DNA of 64,000 nucleotides from Pandoraea sputorum (GTDB lineage Bacteria; Pseudomonadota; Gammaproteobacteria; Burkholderiales; Burkholderiaceae), in NCBI RefSeq assembly GCF_000814845.2, contig NZ_CP010431.2, positions 930,001 through 994,000 on the forward strand, in the 5' to 3' direction. Shown one piece after another: positions 36,491 through 45,636 of this stretch; the first letter of the stretch is position 1, and every line of letters begins with the position of its first letter. The translations under genes were made by a program, and so were the position numbers. Below the pieces are notes generated by a model. That model did not search any database. It was not told the DNA's origin and was given only the letters and a program-made list of their open reading frames with translations.

Positions 36491-36928
36491 ATGGAATGTC
36501 CGTTTTGCGCCGGTGACGGCGGCGAAGTGGTGTGGCGCGACCCGGTGTTGCGCGTGGTGCTGGCGAGCGAGCATGGTTATCCCGGCTTCGCACGCGTGAT
36601 CTGGAGCGAGCACGTCGCGGAGATGAGCGATCTGCCGCAGGCGGCGCGCGAGCATGTGATGCGCGCCGTGTTCGCCGTCGAAACCGCACAGCGCACGGTG
36701 ATGTCGCCGCACAAGGTCAACGTCGCGAGCCTGGGCAATATGGTGCCGCACGTGCACTGGCACGTGATTCCACGTTATCGCGACGACATCCACTTCCCCG
36801 GTTCGGTCTGGAGCGCGGCGCAGCGCGAACTGCCGGACGCGGTCATCGCGGAGCGCTCGGCATGGCTGCCAGCGTTGCGCGAGGCCATCGTGGCAGAATT
36901 GGAACGTATGCCGGGCTGGCCGGCCTGA
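36491..36928 (+). CDS. HIT-family nucleotide hydrolase
   Basis: A 145-residue histidine-triad protein. HVHWHVIPR near residue 96 is the catalytic triad. ECPFCAGDGG at the start is a zinc-like Cys pair common in bacterial HIT proteins. Family members hydrolyse AMP or GMP from dinucleotides or phosphoramidates. The ATG at 36491 has GGAGAG upstream. It precedes the DUF971-ubiE genes with a gap of about 120 bases, so it may have its own transcript. Confidence 0.9.
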   Translation: MECPFCAGDGGEVVWRDPVLRVVLASEHGYPGFARVIWSEHVAEMSDLPQAAREHVMRAVFAVETAQRTVMSPHKVNVASLGNMVPHVHWHVIPRYRDDIHFPGSVWSAAQRELPDAVIAERSAWLPALREAIVAELERMPGWPA

Positions 36929-37051
36929 TTCAGCGACCCGATTCGGCGACCTGACTGCGCACGCTTGAGCGGCTATACTGCCCGCCGATGTGCCGAATGC
37001 GGCACTCGCGCAGGTTCTGTGCGCGGCGACTGAATTTTCTGGAGCAAGATC

Positions 37052-37465
37052 ATGGCTGGGCTGGAGAAAGACACGCCGATTCCCGTTTCCCTGACGCTGC
37101 ATCGCGCATCAAAGGTGCTGGAACTCGGTTACGAGGACGGCAAGACCTACCGCCTGCCGTTCGAAATGCTGCGCGTGCTTTCGCCGTCGGCGGAAGTGCG
37201 CGGTCACGGGCCGGGGCAGGAGACACTGCAAACCGGCAAGCGTGACGTCACGCTGAACGGTCTGGAGCCGATCGGCAATTACGCCGTGCGTCCCGTCTTC
37301 TCGGACGGTCACGACACCGGCATCTACTCGTGGGATTACCTCTACGAGCTGTGCGTGCGTCAGGGCGCGCTGTGGCAGGAATACCTGGACAAGCTCGCGG
37401 CAGCGGGTGTCGATCGCGACACACCGATGGTGTCGCCCGCGGCCGGTGGCTGTCACCACCATTGA
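37052..37465 (+). CDS. DUF971 protein (gamma-butyrobetaine hydroxylase N-domain-like)
   Basis: A 137-residue DUF971 protein. LTLHRASKVLELGYEDG and LPFEMLRVLSPSAEVRGHG are the family core, and YSWDYLYELC the C-terminal block. It ends in GGCHHH, a possible metal-binding tail. The same fold occurs at the N-terminus of gamma-butyrobetaine hydroxylase and in proteins linked to iron-sulfur handling. Here it stands 59 bases before ubiE. A weak AGCAAG precedes the ATG at 37052. The biochemical role is not established from sequence. Confidence 0.85.
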   Translation: MAGLEKDTPIPVSLTLHRASKVLELGYEDGKTYRLPFEMLRVLSPSAEVRGHGPGQETLQTGKRDVTLNGLEPIGNYAVRPVFSDGHDTGIYSWDYLYELCVRQGALWQEYLDKLAAAGVDRDTPMVSPAAGGCHHH

Positions 37466-37524
37466 GGCCCCGGCGCCGCATACACGCGAGTGTGTGCCCG
37501 CTTACCTGATTTTGGAGATGTGCA

Positions 37525-38259
37525 ATGGGTGATCAGACCCACTTCGGTTATACGACCGTCGACGAGAAGGAAAAAGCTGGCAAGGTTGCCGAGGTGTTCC
37601 ATTCCGTCGCGAGCAAGTACGACATCATGAACGACCTGATGTCGGGCGGCCTGCACCGCATCTGGAAGGCCTTCACGATCGGACGCGCCGCCGTGCGTCC
37701 CGGTTTCAAGGTGCTCGACATCGCAGGCGGCACGGGCGATCTGTCCAAAGCGTTCGCGCGTGCGGCGGGCCCGACCGGCGAAGTCTGGCACACCGACATC
37801 AACGAGTCGATGCTGCGTGTGGGCCGCGATCGTCTGCTCGACGACGGCATCGTCACGCCGTCGCTGCTCTGCGACGCCGAGAAACTGCCGTTCCCGTCGA
37901 ACTATTTCGACGTGGTGACTGTGGCGTTCGGTCTGCGCAACATGACCCACAAGGACGCCGCGCTCGCGGAAATGCGCCGCGTGATCAAGCCGGGCGGCAA
38001 GGTCATGGTGCTGGAGTTCTCGAAGGTCTGGCAGCCGCTGGAAAAGGCGTACGACGCCTATTCGTTCAAAGTGCTGCCGTGGCTGGGCTCGCGCATCGCG
38101 GGCGACGCCGACAGCTATCGCTATCTGGCCGAGTCGATTCGCATGCATCCGGATCAGGAAACGCTCAAGACGATGATGGAAGACGTCGGGCTGGAGCGCG
38201 TGGAGTATCACAACCTCACCGCCGGTGTCGTCGCCCTGCACATCGGACGTAAGTTCTGA
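37525..38259 (+). CDS. ubiE: Demethylmenaquinone/2-polyprenyl-benzoquinol C-methyltransferase UbiE
   Basis: A 244-residue class I SAM methyltransferase for the C-methylation step of ubiquinone (and menaquinone) synthesis. [17 protein letters not shown] is the family N-terminal signature, [15 protein letters not shown] binds SAM and [13 protein letters not shown] is the second UbiE signature. TTTGGAGATG precedes the start at 37525. It begins a cluster with ubiJ and ubiB, with a terminator at 38299-38340 directly after it. Confidence 0.96.
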   Translation: MGDQTHFGYTTVDEKEKAGKVAEVFHSVASKYDIMNDLMSGGLHRIWKAFTIGRAAVRPGFKVLDIAGGTGDLSKAFARAAGPTGEVWHTDINESMLRVGRDRLLDDGIVTPSLLCDAEKLPFPSNYFDVVTVAFGLRNMTHKDAALAEMRRVIKPGGKVMVLEFSKVWQPLEKAYDAYSFKVLPWLGSRIAGDADSYRYLAESIRMHPDQETLKTMMEDVGLERVEYHNLTAGVVALHIGRKF

Positions 38260-38298
38260 GTACACACTTACTTACCTGATCGTCCAGACGACATGCAG

Positions 38299-38340
38299 CG
38301 CCCCGGATTGCGGAGAAACGCCGCACCGGGGCGTTTTGTT
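38299..38340 (+). terminator. Rho-independent terminator after ubiE
   Basis: CGCCCCGG (38299-38306) pairs with CCGGGGCG (38326-38333), with a small inner GCG/CGC stem and a TTTTGTTT tail. Confidence 0.85.
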
Positions 38341-38486
38341 TGCAATCCCCTAAGTACAAGCTAATTTTGCTGTGGCAGAATCGCCCGTCGCCTTATCTGG
38401 TTTTAGTACGTAAAAAACGTCTGAACCATTTGGGTTGACGTCTGTCAATAGACAGCAACCTATAACTCCACGGAGAGACCAGAACG

Positions 38487-39461
38487 ATGTTCCAGTTCCT
38501 GAAAAACAAGCTGTTGTTGGGCGTTGTGGCCGGCGTAGTGGCGGTCGGCATGACGATCGCGGACGCTGACGCCAAGCGCGTTGGCGGCGGCCGGAGCATC
38601 GGCAAGCAGTCCAACACCGTGACGCAACGCCAGGCAACGCCGCAGCAGCCGGCGCAAGCCGCTCCGGGCGCAGCCCCGACTCAGGCCGCTCCGGCGGCTG
38701 CTGGCGCAGGTGCCGCAGGCGCGGCCGCAGCCGCCAAACCGGCCAACCGCTGGCTCGGACCGATCGCCGGTCTGGCTGCAGGTCTCGGTATTGCCGCGCT
38801 GTTGTCGCACTTCGGCATGGGTGGCGCGTTCGCCAGCATGATGGCCAACGTCATCATCATTGCGTTGATCGCTTTCGCCGTCATGTGGCTGATCCGCCGC
38901 TTCCGTGGCAATAAGTCGCAGTCCCAGACACCGGCCTATGCAGGCGCAGGCAACGACGCATCGGCGAACAATTCGCTGCGTCAGCAATGGGATAACTCGC
39001 AGCAGCCGCAGCAGACCGCTTTCCAGACGGCTGCCCCGGTCGCCGCAGGTGCCGCAGCCGGTGCCGCCGCAGCCGAGTCGTTCGGTGTACCGGCCGGTTT
39101 CGACACGGAAGGCTTCCTGCGTAGCGCGAAGGTGTACTTCAACCGTCTGCAAGCCGCCTGGGACAAGGGCGATCAGGCCGACATCAACGAGTTCACCACG
39201 CCGCAGATGTTCGCGGAAATCAAGATGGACCTCGAAGAGCGCGGTAAGTCGACCAACCGTACGGACGTCGTGCAACTGGACGCCGAACTCCTCGGCATCG
39301 AGCAATCGACCAGCGAATACATGGCAAGCGTTCGCTTCTCGGGCCTGATCCGCGAAGCCGAAGGTGCTGCCGCCGAGCCGTTCAACGAGGTATGGAACCT
39401 GACCAAGCCGGTGACCGGCAACGGTGGCTGGGTGCTCGCCGGGATTCAGCAGCTCGCCTAA
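38487..39461 (+). CDS. Tim44-like domain membrane protein
   Basis: A 324-residue protein. A hydrophobic N-terminus (residues 8-26, signal or anchor), an Ala/Gln/Pro-rich linker to about 85, a glycine-rich hydrophobic pair of segments at about 90-140 (FASMMANVIIIALIAFAVMWLI) and a C-terminal Tim44-like domain from about 200 (FDTEGFLRSAKVYFNRLQ). In mitochondria the related domain helps protein import; bacterial versions are membrane-associated and of unclear role. CGGAGAG precedes the ATG at 38487. It lies between ubiE and ubiJ but is isolated by terminators on both sides. The linker sequence is low in complexity and may vary between strains. Confidence 0.85.
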   Translation: MFQFLKNKLLLGVVAGVVAVGMTIADADAKRVGGGRSIGKQSNTVTQRQATPQQPAQAAPGAAPTQAAPAAAGAGAAGAAAAAKPANRWLGPIAGLAAGLGIAALLSHFGMGGAFASMMANVIIIALIAFAVMWLIRRFRGNKSQSQTPAYAGAGNDASANNSLRQQWDNSQQPQQTAFQTAAPVAAGAAAGAAAAESFGVPAGFDTEGFLRSAKVYFNRLQAAWDKGDQADINEFTTPQMFAEIKMDLEERGKSTNRTDVVQLDAELLGIEQSTSEYMASVRFSGLIREAEGAAAEPFNEVWNLTKPVTGNGGWVLAGIQQLA

Positions 39462-39527
39462 GCTGGCTTCAACTGGCTTAATCCGAATCAGGCTGGCGAC
39501 GTTTTTGGCGTAACCTGCCTTACAATG

Positions 39528-39558
39528 AGAGCCCGCGCGTCAATGCGCGGGCTCTTTT
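39528..39558 (+). terminator. Rho-independent terminator after the Tim44-like gene
   Basis: AGAGCCCGCGC (39528-39538) and GCGCGGGCTCT (39545-39555) form an 11-bp stem followed by TTTTG and more T residues. Confidence 0.9.
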
Positions 39559-39637
39559 GTTTTTGCCGTCCGAAGGTTGTCTGCGGACGGCGTCTTTCGG
39601 TGCGACCGGTGTTCTGCGCCGGCCGGCCGCCAAGCTC

Positions 39638-40261
39638 ATGACCTTAGCCGCCAAAGCCTTTGCCGCCACCGTGAACCATTTGCTCGCCCGCGAACCGTGG
39701 GCTCGCGACCGTCTGCGCCATCATGTCGGTGCGTCTGCCCGGTTGGCCATGTCGGCAATCGACGTGCGCCTGCGCGTGGGCGACGACGGCTATCTGGCCG
39801 CCACTGAGGCGGACTTTCCCTGCGATGTCAGCATCTCGGTGCCTCCGGCGGCGTTGGCGGACTTCGCGGGCGGCGGACAGGCCGCGGTGATGCGTCACGT
39901 CAAGATCGAAGGCGACGCCGAGTTCGCCAATACGGTGTCCTATCTGGCGCAGCATCTGCGCTGGGAAGTGGCCGAAGACCTCAGCAAATTCATCGGCGAC
40001 GCCGCCGCGCATCGCGTGACGGAGACCGGCCGCGCGGCTGTCGCCGGTGCTCGCCGCACGGGCGGCACACTGGTGCGCTCGCTGGCCGACTACTTCGTGG
40101 AAGAGAACCCGCTGCTGGTGGCGCGTCCGCGTCTCGATGCGATGCGCACCGACATCGGCACGCTGCGCGACGACCTCGCGCGGCTGGAAAAGCGTCTCGA
40201 GAAGTTAGAACGTCTGAAGGGGCCGCCTGCTGCGGCGTCCCGCACTACCGGAGGCCGCTGA
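39638..40261 (+). CDS. ubiJ: Ubiquinone biosynthesis accessory factor UbiJ (SCP2 domain)
   Basis: A 207-residue protein with an N-terminal SCP2 sterol-carrier-like domain (residues about 10-120) that binds ubiquinone intermediates, and a charged C-terminal coiled coil (DDLARLEKRLEKLERL). FAATVNHLLAREPWARDRL is the typical betaproteobacterial N-terminus, which fixes the start at 39638 rather than further upstream. Its stop is three bases before ubiB, and the pair should be co-translated. UbiJ works with UbiK and the hydroxylases in the soluble Ubi complex. Confidence 0.92.
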   Translation: MTLAAKAFAATVNHLLAREPWARDRLRHHVGASARLAMSAIDVRLRVGDDGYLAATEADFPCDVSISVPPAALADFAGGGQAAVMRHVKIEGDAEFANTVSYLAQHLRWEVAEDLSKFIGDAAAHRVTETGRAAVAGARRTGGTLVRSLADYFVEENPLLVARPRLDAMRTDIGTLRDDLARLEKRLEKLERLKGPPAAASRTTGGR

Positions 40262-40264
40262 ACG

Positions 40265-41824
40265 ATGCGTCTCCTGCGTCTCATCAAGATTTTCTTCGTC
40301 TGCTACCGCTACGGGCTCGACGAGCTGGTGCTCTCGAGCATTCCGCACCCCTTTACGCGCGGGCTGCTGCGCGTACTCACGATCGGGCGTAGCGGGCTGA
40401 AGGCGCCGCGCGGCGAACGTCTGCGTCTGGCGCTCGAATCGCTGGGGCCGATCTTCGTGAAGTTCGGGCAAGTGCTCTCGACGCGTCGTGATCTGATGCC
40501 GCCGGACATCGCACAGGAACTCGCGCGCTTGCAGGATCAGGTGCCGCCGTTCGATCCACAAGTTGCACATGCGAGCATCGAAAAGTCGCTGGGACGTCCG
40601 CTCGACGAAGTGTTCGTGGAGTTCGAGCGCATGCCGGTGGCGAGCGCATCGATTGCGCAGGTCCACTTTGCTCGGATTCGCGATGGCGAGCACGCAGGCA
40701 AGGAGGTTGCGGTCAAGGTGCTGCGTCCAAACATGCTGGGCGTGATCGACAGCGATCTGGCGCTCATGCGCGATCTGGCCGGTTGGGTGGAGCGTCTGTG
40801 GCCGGACGGCAAGCGCCTGAAGCCGCGTGAGGTGGTGGCCGAGTTCGACAAGTACCTGCACGACGAACTCGACCTGATGCGCGAGGCCGCCAACGCGGCG
40901 CAACTGCGTCGTAACTTCATCGATTCCGGCATGTTGATGGTGCCGGAGATCTATTGGGAATTCAGTTCCAGTTCCGTGCTCGTGATGGAGCGTATGCACG
41001 GCGTGCCGATCAGCCAGATCGACGTGCTGCGCGAGGCGGGTGTCGATCTGAAGAAGCTGGCGCGCGAAGGCGTCGAAATCTTCTTTACGCAGTTCCTGCG
41101 CGACGGTTTCTTCCACGCGGATATGCATCCGGGCAACATCCTCGTGAGTCTGGATCCCGCAACGTTCGGACGCTACATCGCGCTGGATTGCGGCATCGTC
41201 GGGGCGCTGTCCGAATTCGACAAGAACTATCTCGCGCAGAACTTCCTCGCGTTCTTCCGTCGCGACTATCACCGGGTGGCGTCGCTGCATCTGGAGTCGG
41301 GCTGGGTGCCGCCGGACACGCGTGTGGAAGAACTCGAAGGTGCGATTCGCGCGGTGTGCGAGCCGTACTTCGATCGTCCACTCAAAGAGATTTCGCTGGG
41401 GCTGGTGCTGATGCGTCTGTTCCAGACGTCGCGCCGCTTCAACGTCGAAATTCAGCCGCAACTCGTGTTGCTGCAGAAGACGCTGCTCAATATCGAAGGG
41501 CTGGGACGTCAGCTCGATCCCGACCTCGATCTCTGGAAGACGGCCAAGCCGTTCCTGGAGCGCTGGATGGCCGAACAGATCGGCCCGCGCGGCTGGCTGG
41601 AGCGGTTGAAAGCGGAAGTGCCGCAGTGGAGCAAGACGATGCCGCAATTGCCGCGGCTCATCCATCAGGCGTTGGCGGCGCATGCACGCCCGCAGGACGA
41701 CACGCTGCTGCTCGCACTGCTTCAGGAGCAACGCCGCACCAACCGTCTGCTCACCGGCGCGTTCTGTCTCGTGGGCGGCATCGCCATTGGCGTGCTGACG
41801 GCGTTCGTGTGGTTGTATAGCTAA
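40265..41824 (+). CDS. ubiB: Ubiquinone biosynthesis regulatory kinase-like protein UbiB
   Basis: A 519-residue ABC1/UbiB atypical kinase-like ATPase. [14 protein letters not shown] contains the KxGQ motif, [12 protein letters not shown] the ExD motif and [10 protein letters not shown] the metal site. Two C-terminal transmembrane helices ([17 protein letters not shown] onward) anchor it to the membrane. CGGAGG lies at the end of ubiJ before the ATG at 40265. The length matches the bacterial family. Confidence 0.96.
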   Translation: MRLLRLIKIFFVCYRYGLDELVLSSIPHPFTRGLLRVLTIGRSGLKAPRGERLRLALESLGPIFVKFGQVLSTRRDLMPPDIAQELARLQDQVPPFDPQVAHASIEKSLGRPLDEVFVEFERMPVASASIAQVHFARIRDGEHAGKEVAVKVLRPNMLGVIDSDLALMRDLAGWVERLWPDGKRLKPREVVAEFDKYLHDELDLMREAANAAQLRRNFIDSGMLMVPEIYWEFSSSSVLVMERMHGVPISQIDVLREAGVDLKKLAREGVEIFFTQFLRDGFFHADMHPGNILVSLDPATFGRYIALDCGIVGALSEFDKNYLAQNFLAFFRRDYHRVASLHLESGWVPPDTRVEELEGAIRAVCEPYFDRPLKEISLGLVLMRLFQTSRRFNVEIQPQLVLLQKTLLNIEGLGRQLDPDLDLWKTAKPFLERWMAEQIGPRGWLERLKAEVPQWSKTMPQLPRLIHQALAAHARPQDDTLLLALLQEQRRTNRLLTGAFCLVGGIAIGVLTAFVWLYS

Positions 41825-41844
41825 GCGCTGAGAAGGGAGGGGAC

Positions 41845-42522
41845 GTGGTCGTGAATCATAGACAGTCGGTGGTGCTCCACGCCTCGCGCGAAGGGGAGTC
41901 CCCGGAGAAGAGCGGGGCGACGCCGGTTCCCTCGTTTGCGCATCGCGACCCGTCGCGCGCGGAATTCTGGGACGAACGTTTCGCCAGCGCCTTCATGCCA
42001 TGGGACGCCGCTGGTGTGCCGCAGGCATTGCGAGCGTTCGTGGCAGGCGAGTGCGCGGCGCGTGCCACGCTGATCCCCGGCTGTGGTGCAGCGTACGAAG
42101 CCGCGTGGCTCGACGCACAAGGCTGGCCGGTGCGGGCCATCGATTTCTCGCCAGTGGCTGTCGATTCGGCGAAGGCGCAACTGGGAGCGCGTGCGTCGCT
42201 CGTCGAACAGGCCGACTTCTTCACCTACACGCCGCCGTTCACGCTCGACGTCATCTATGAACGCGCATTCCTCTGTGCGTTGCCGCGCGATCTCAGGGCG
42301 GACTACGCCCGTCGCATGGCGCAACTGCTGCCGTCGGGCGCACGTCTGGCCGGATTCTTCTTTCTCAAGGAAACGCCGAAGGGACCACCGTTCGGCATCG
42401 CGCCGGAAGCCCTCGACACGCTGCTGTCGCAGGACTTCGTCTGCGAAGTCGACCGTCTTGTCGACGACTCGGTGCCGGTCTTTGCCGGGGCCGAGCACTG
42501 GATGGTCTGGCGACGTCGCTGA
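41845..42522 (+). CDS. Class I SAM methyltransferase, thiopurine methyltransferase-like
   Basis: A 225-residue methyltransferase. FWDERFASAFMPWDAAG is the TPMT-family N-terminal block, TLIPGCGAAYEAAWL the SAM-binding glycine loop and FFFLKETPKGPPFGI the characteristic late motif. Bacterial relatives methylate thiols, selenium or tellurium compounds; the substrate here is unknown. The GTG at 41845 and another at 41851 both follow GGGAGGGG, so the exact start is open. It lies 20 bases after ubiB and may share its transcript. Confidence 0.85.
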   Translation: MVVNHRQSVVLHASREGESPEKSGATPVPSFAHRDPSRAEFWDERFASAFMPWDAAGVPQALRAFVAGECAARATLIPGCGAAYEAAWLDAQGWPVRAIDFSPVAVDSAKAQLGARASLVEQADFFTYTPPFTLDVIYERAFLCALPRDLRADYARRMAQLLPSGARLAGFFFLKETPKGPPFGIAPEALDTLLSQDFVCEVDRLVDDSVPVFAGAEHWMVWRRR

Positions 42523-42889
42523 TCGTTCGTGGCGAGGCATTTGCGCAACACGTCGCTGACGTCAACTGCGCCTAACCGCCTGACAGTCACTCGGTATTTC
42601 CCGATATTTGCCATGATCCGTCCGGGGATTTGTGACTTTTTTACCCGCGCATCCCGCGCGCCGCTATAATCGGCCCAAAATTTTTTCCCCAGGTGGCAAA
42701 AACGGGCGCTCCCAAGCGCTGAATCGCATCAGCCCCGTCATGCACGACCTGATTTTCTGTTGCCCGGAAGGCTGCGGCCCAAGGCTCGGTTTCGTTGGCT
42801 TGCGCGGCGGCTTCTGTCGGCCGGATGACGCCTGCCCTTGACGTTTCCCTGCCGCAACCGTCGCTCTGGGGTTTGGCTGGGGCCGCGTT
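42523..42889. other. Intergenic leader of the symporter gene
   Basis: A 367-base gap. TATAAT at 42665-42670 is a possible -10, and the stretch then runs about 220 bases to the symporter ATG. A 23-codon frame at 42825-42896 (MTPALDVSL) ends by overlapping that ATG and could be a leader peptide. No other gene is supported. Confidence 0.35.
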
Positions 42890-44335
42890 ATGCTGATCTG
42901 GTTTGTCATTCTGTATTGGGTCATTTCGGTGGCTATCGGGCTGTTGGCCGCCCTCAAGGTCCGCAATACCAAGGATTTCACCGTCGCTGGCCGCCGCCTG
43001 CCTTACGGCATGGTCGTGGCTGTCGTGTTCGCGACCTGGTTCGGCTCGGAAGCGGTGCTCGGCATTCCTGCGACGTTCATCGGTGACGGCCTGCGCGGCG
43101 TGGTGGCCGATCCGTTCGGCTCGTCGATGTGCCTGGTCCTCGTGGGCATGTTCTTTGCCCGCAAGCTGTATCGCATGAATCTCATGACGATCGGCGACTT
43201 CTACAAGCTCAAGTACAACCGTACGGTCGAAGTGGTGACCTCGGTCGCCATCGTCATCTCGTACCTCGGCTGGGTCGGCGCACAGATCAAGGCGCTGGGC
43301 CTCGTGTTCCATACAGTGTCCGGTGGCGCGATGTCGGAGCCGACGGGCATGATCATCGGTGCGATCTCGGTGCTCGCTTACACGCTGTTGGGCGGCATGA
43401 TTTCGGTGGCCGTGACCGACTTCATCCAGATGATCATCATCGTCGTGGGTCTGGTGTACATCGCCGTGGTCGTGTCGGGCATGGTGCCGGGCGGGGCGAG
43501 CGCAGTGATCGCGCACGCCTCCGAAGCGGGCAAGTTCGTGTTCCTGCCGGAGATGAATCCGGCCGATGTCTTAGCGTTCATAGCGGCCGGCGTCACGATG
43601 ATGTTCGGTTCGATCCCGCAGCAGGACGTGTTCCAGCGCGTGATGTCGTCCAAGTCGGAGAACATTGCCGTCTCCGGTTCGGTGACGGGCGGCGTGCTGT
43701 ACTTCTTCTTCACGTTCATTCCGATTTTCCTCGCCTACTCGGCGCTGCTGATCGCCCCGTCGATGGTGCAGAAGTACATTGGCACGGACCCGCAGCAGAT
43801 CCTGCCGCAGTTGGTGCTCACCAGCGTGCCGATCGTTGCGCAGGTGATGTTCTTCGGGGCGTTGCTCTCCGCCATCAAGAGTTGCGCGTCGGCGACGCTG
43901 CTGGCGCCGTCGGTGACGTTCGCGGAGAACATCATTCGTCCGATGCTCAAGGGCCGTATCGACGACAAGCATCTGCTGCGCCTGATGCGTATCGTCGTGC
44001 TGTGCTTCACGGCACTGGTGCTGGTGTACGCCATGAACTCGAAGGCGTCGATCTTCCAGATGGTCGAGAGCGCGTACAAGGTCACGCTCGTGTGCTGCTT
44101 CGTGCCGCTGGCGTTCGGTCTGTACTGGAAGCGCTCCAGCTCGCTGGGCGGCACGCTGGCCGTGTTCTTCGGGCTGATCGTGTGGATTGCCTGCGAAGCC
44201 CTCGCACCGGAAGCGCTGGTGCCCCCGCAACTGGCCGGTCTGCTGGCGTCGATTGCGGGGATGGTCGTCGGCTCGCTGCTGCAACCGGCCTCGGAGCGCG
44301 GTCAGCCGCCGGAGCAGCAGGTCTCGACGATCTGA
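42890..44335 (+). CDS. Sodium:solute symporter (SSS family)
   Basis: A 481-residue inner-membrane transporter with about thirteen spans. It opens directly in a span (IWFVILYWVISVAIGLLAALKVRN), followed by TKDFTVAGRRLPYGMVV and FATWFGSEAVLGIPA, typical of the family. The sodium-site helix region SVPIVAQVMFFGALLSAIKSC is present. Substrates of this group include carboxylates, amino acids or proline-like solutes; I cannot tell which. The ATG at 42890 has no strong ribosome site and overlaps a possible leader frame. A terminator follows at 44362-44387. Confidence 0.88.
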   Translation: MLIWFVILYWVISVAIGLLAALKVRNTKDFTVAGRRLPYGMVVAVVFATWFGSEAVLGIPATFIGDGLRGVVADPFGSSMCLVLVGMFFARKLYRMNLMTIGDFYKLKYNRTVEVVTSVAIVISYLGWVGAQIKALGLVFHTVSGGAMSEPTGMIIGAISVLAYTLLGGMISVAVTDFIQMIIIVVGLVYIAVVVSGMVPGGASAVIAHASEAGKFVFLPEMNPADVLAFIAAGVTMMFGSIPQQDVFQRVMSSKSENIAVSGSVTGGVLYFFFTFIPIFLAYSALLIAPSMVQKYIGTDPQQILPQLVLTSVPIVAQVMFFGALLSAIKSCASATLLAPSVTFAENIIRPMLKGRIDDKHLLRLMRIVVLCFTALVLVYAMNSKASIFQMVESAYKVTLVCCFVPLAFGLYWKRSSSLGGTLAVFFGLIVWIACEALAPEALVPPQLAGLLASIAGMVVGSLLQPASERGQPPEQQVSTI

Positions 44336-44361
44336 GGCGCTCTGATGGTGAGCGCATAGCG

Positions 44362-44387
44362 AAAAGGGCGGCAACTGCCGCCCTTTT
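44362..44387. terminator. Rho-independent terminator after the symporter gene
   Basis: AAAAGGGCGGC and GCCGCCCTTTT form an 11-bp stem with an AACT loop. The A/T-rich ends would let it work in both directions. Confidence 0.88.
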
Positions 44388-44540
44388 CCATTGACGACGC
44401 GGCTTGCCACGTCGATCGCGGCGACGCCCGGTCTTGATCTTGCCCCACGACGCCCCCATTTATCTCCGTACAAATCCCGAAAGCCTTGTGAAGCGGTTAT
44501 AATTCAAGGCTTTGCGCGCCTTTTTCCGTCGGAAAGAATC

Positions 44541-44891
44541 ATGCCTATCTATGCCTATCGTTGCGAAACATGCGGTTTCGCCAAGGATGTGCTGCAAAAA
44601 ATGAGCGATGACCCGCTCACCCAGTGCCCTGAATGCGGCAAGGACTCGTTTCGCAAGCAGGTGACTGCTGCCGGGTTCCAGCTCAAGGGCTCGGGATGGT
44701 ATGTGACCGATTTCCGCGGTGGTTCCGGCGGCACGAGCGCGCCGGCAGCGGGTGCAGCAGCATCGGCTGCCCCGGCAGCCGCGTCGTCGGGCGAGGGTGC
44801 CTCCGCCTCGTCTGCTTCGTCCGCTTCGGCGGGCGGCGAGTCGTCAAGCGCCCCGGCAGCGAGCTGCGGCGGCGGTTGCGCCTGCCATTGA
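44541..44891 (+). CDS. FmdB-family zinc ribbon protein
   Basis: A 116-residue protein. The zinc ribbon uses Cys8, Cys11, Cys29 and Cys32 (YRCETCGF and CPECG), with the family motif GFQLKGSGWYVTDF after it. The rest is a Ser/Ala-rich tail that ends CGGGCACH, perhaps a second metal site. FmdB proteins are putative regulators or ribosome-associated factors; the role is uncertain. GGAAAG precedes the ATG at 44541, and TATAAT at 44498-44503 is a plausible -10. It starts the run DUF502-aspS-nudB-clsB. Confidence 0.9.
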   Translation: MPIYAYRCETCGFAKDVLQKMSDDPLTQCPECGKDSFRKQVTAAGFQLKGSGWYVTDFRGGSGGTSAPAAGAAASAAPAAASSGEGASASSASSASAGGESSSAPAASCGGGCACH

Positions 44892-44943
44892 GTCAAACGA
44901 CCCCTACGACCCCCAGTAGCCGCCCACATTCGCGAGTCCTGCC

Positions 44944-45588
44944 ATGAGCGTTAAAAAACCCGCGTTGAAGACGATTTTCCTCACCGGCCTGCTGGTGCTG
45001 GTGCCCCTCGCCATCACGCTTTGGGTGCTCGGCCTGATCATCGGCACGATGGATCAGACCCTGCTGCTCCTGCCGGACGAGTGGCAGCCGTCGCGCCTGC
45101 TTGGCCTGCGCATTCCCGGCTTCGGCGTGATCGTCACGCTCGCCTTCGTGTTCGTCGTCGGCCTTCTGACGCATAATTTCATTGGCCAGAAGCTGGTCGG
45201 CTGGTGGGAAGCCATTCTGACGCGCATTCCCATCGTTGGACCCTTGTACGGTAGCGTCAAGCAGGTCTCGGACACGCTGCTCTCGAGCAGCGGCAATGCG
45301 TTTCGCAAGGCGTTGCTGGTGCGTTATCCGCACGGCGAGTCCTGGACCATCGCTTTCCTGACCGGCGCGCCGGGCGGCGATGTGGTGAATCACTTGCAGG
45401 GCGAGTATGTGAGCGTCTATGTCCCGACGACGCCGAATCCGACCTCGGGCTTCTTCCTGATGATGAAGGCGAGCGACGTGATCGAACTCGACATGACGGT
45501 CGACGCTGCACTGAAGTACATCGTATCGATGGGCGTGGTGGCGCCCGCCCACAACCCGCGCCAACAACGTCCCGGTCCGCTCCTGTGA
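44944..45588 (+). CDS. DUF502 membrane protein
   Basis: A 214-residue inner-membrane protein of the DUF502 family. Two N-terminal hydrophobic spans (IFLTGLLVLVPLAITLWVL and GVIVTLAFVFVVGLLTHNF) are followed by the conserved IPIVGPLYGSVKQVSDTLL and a globular C-terminal part with GYVSVYVPTTPNPTSGF-like text. Its function is unknown. It lies between fmdB and aspS, an arrangement that I recall from other Burkholderiaceae. Confidence 0.9.
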   Translation: MSVKKPALKTIFLTGLLVLVPLAITLWVLGLIIGTMDQTLLLLPDEWQPSRLLGLRIPGFGVIVTLAFVFVVGLLTHNFIGQKLVGWWEAILTRIPIVGPLYGSVKQVSDTLLSSSGNAFRKALLVRYPHGESWTIAFLTGAPGGDVVNHLQGEYVSVYVPTTPNPTSGFFLMMKASDVIELDMTVDAALKYIVSMGVVAPAHNPRQQRPGPLL

Positions 45589-45636
45589 GCCACCGGGATC
45601 TGTCGACGCCATTTTTTTGAAAATCGGAACAGCAAA

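Noticed and set aside
42632..42841. A 69-codon frame in the symporter leader
   Set aside because: Contains the likely -10 element and lacks a ribosome site.
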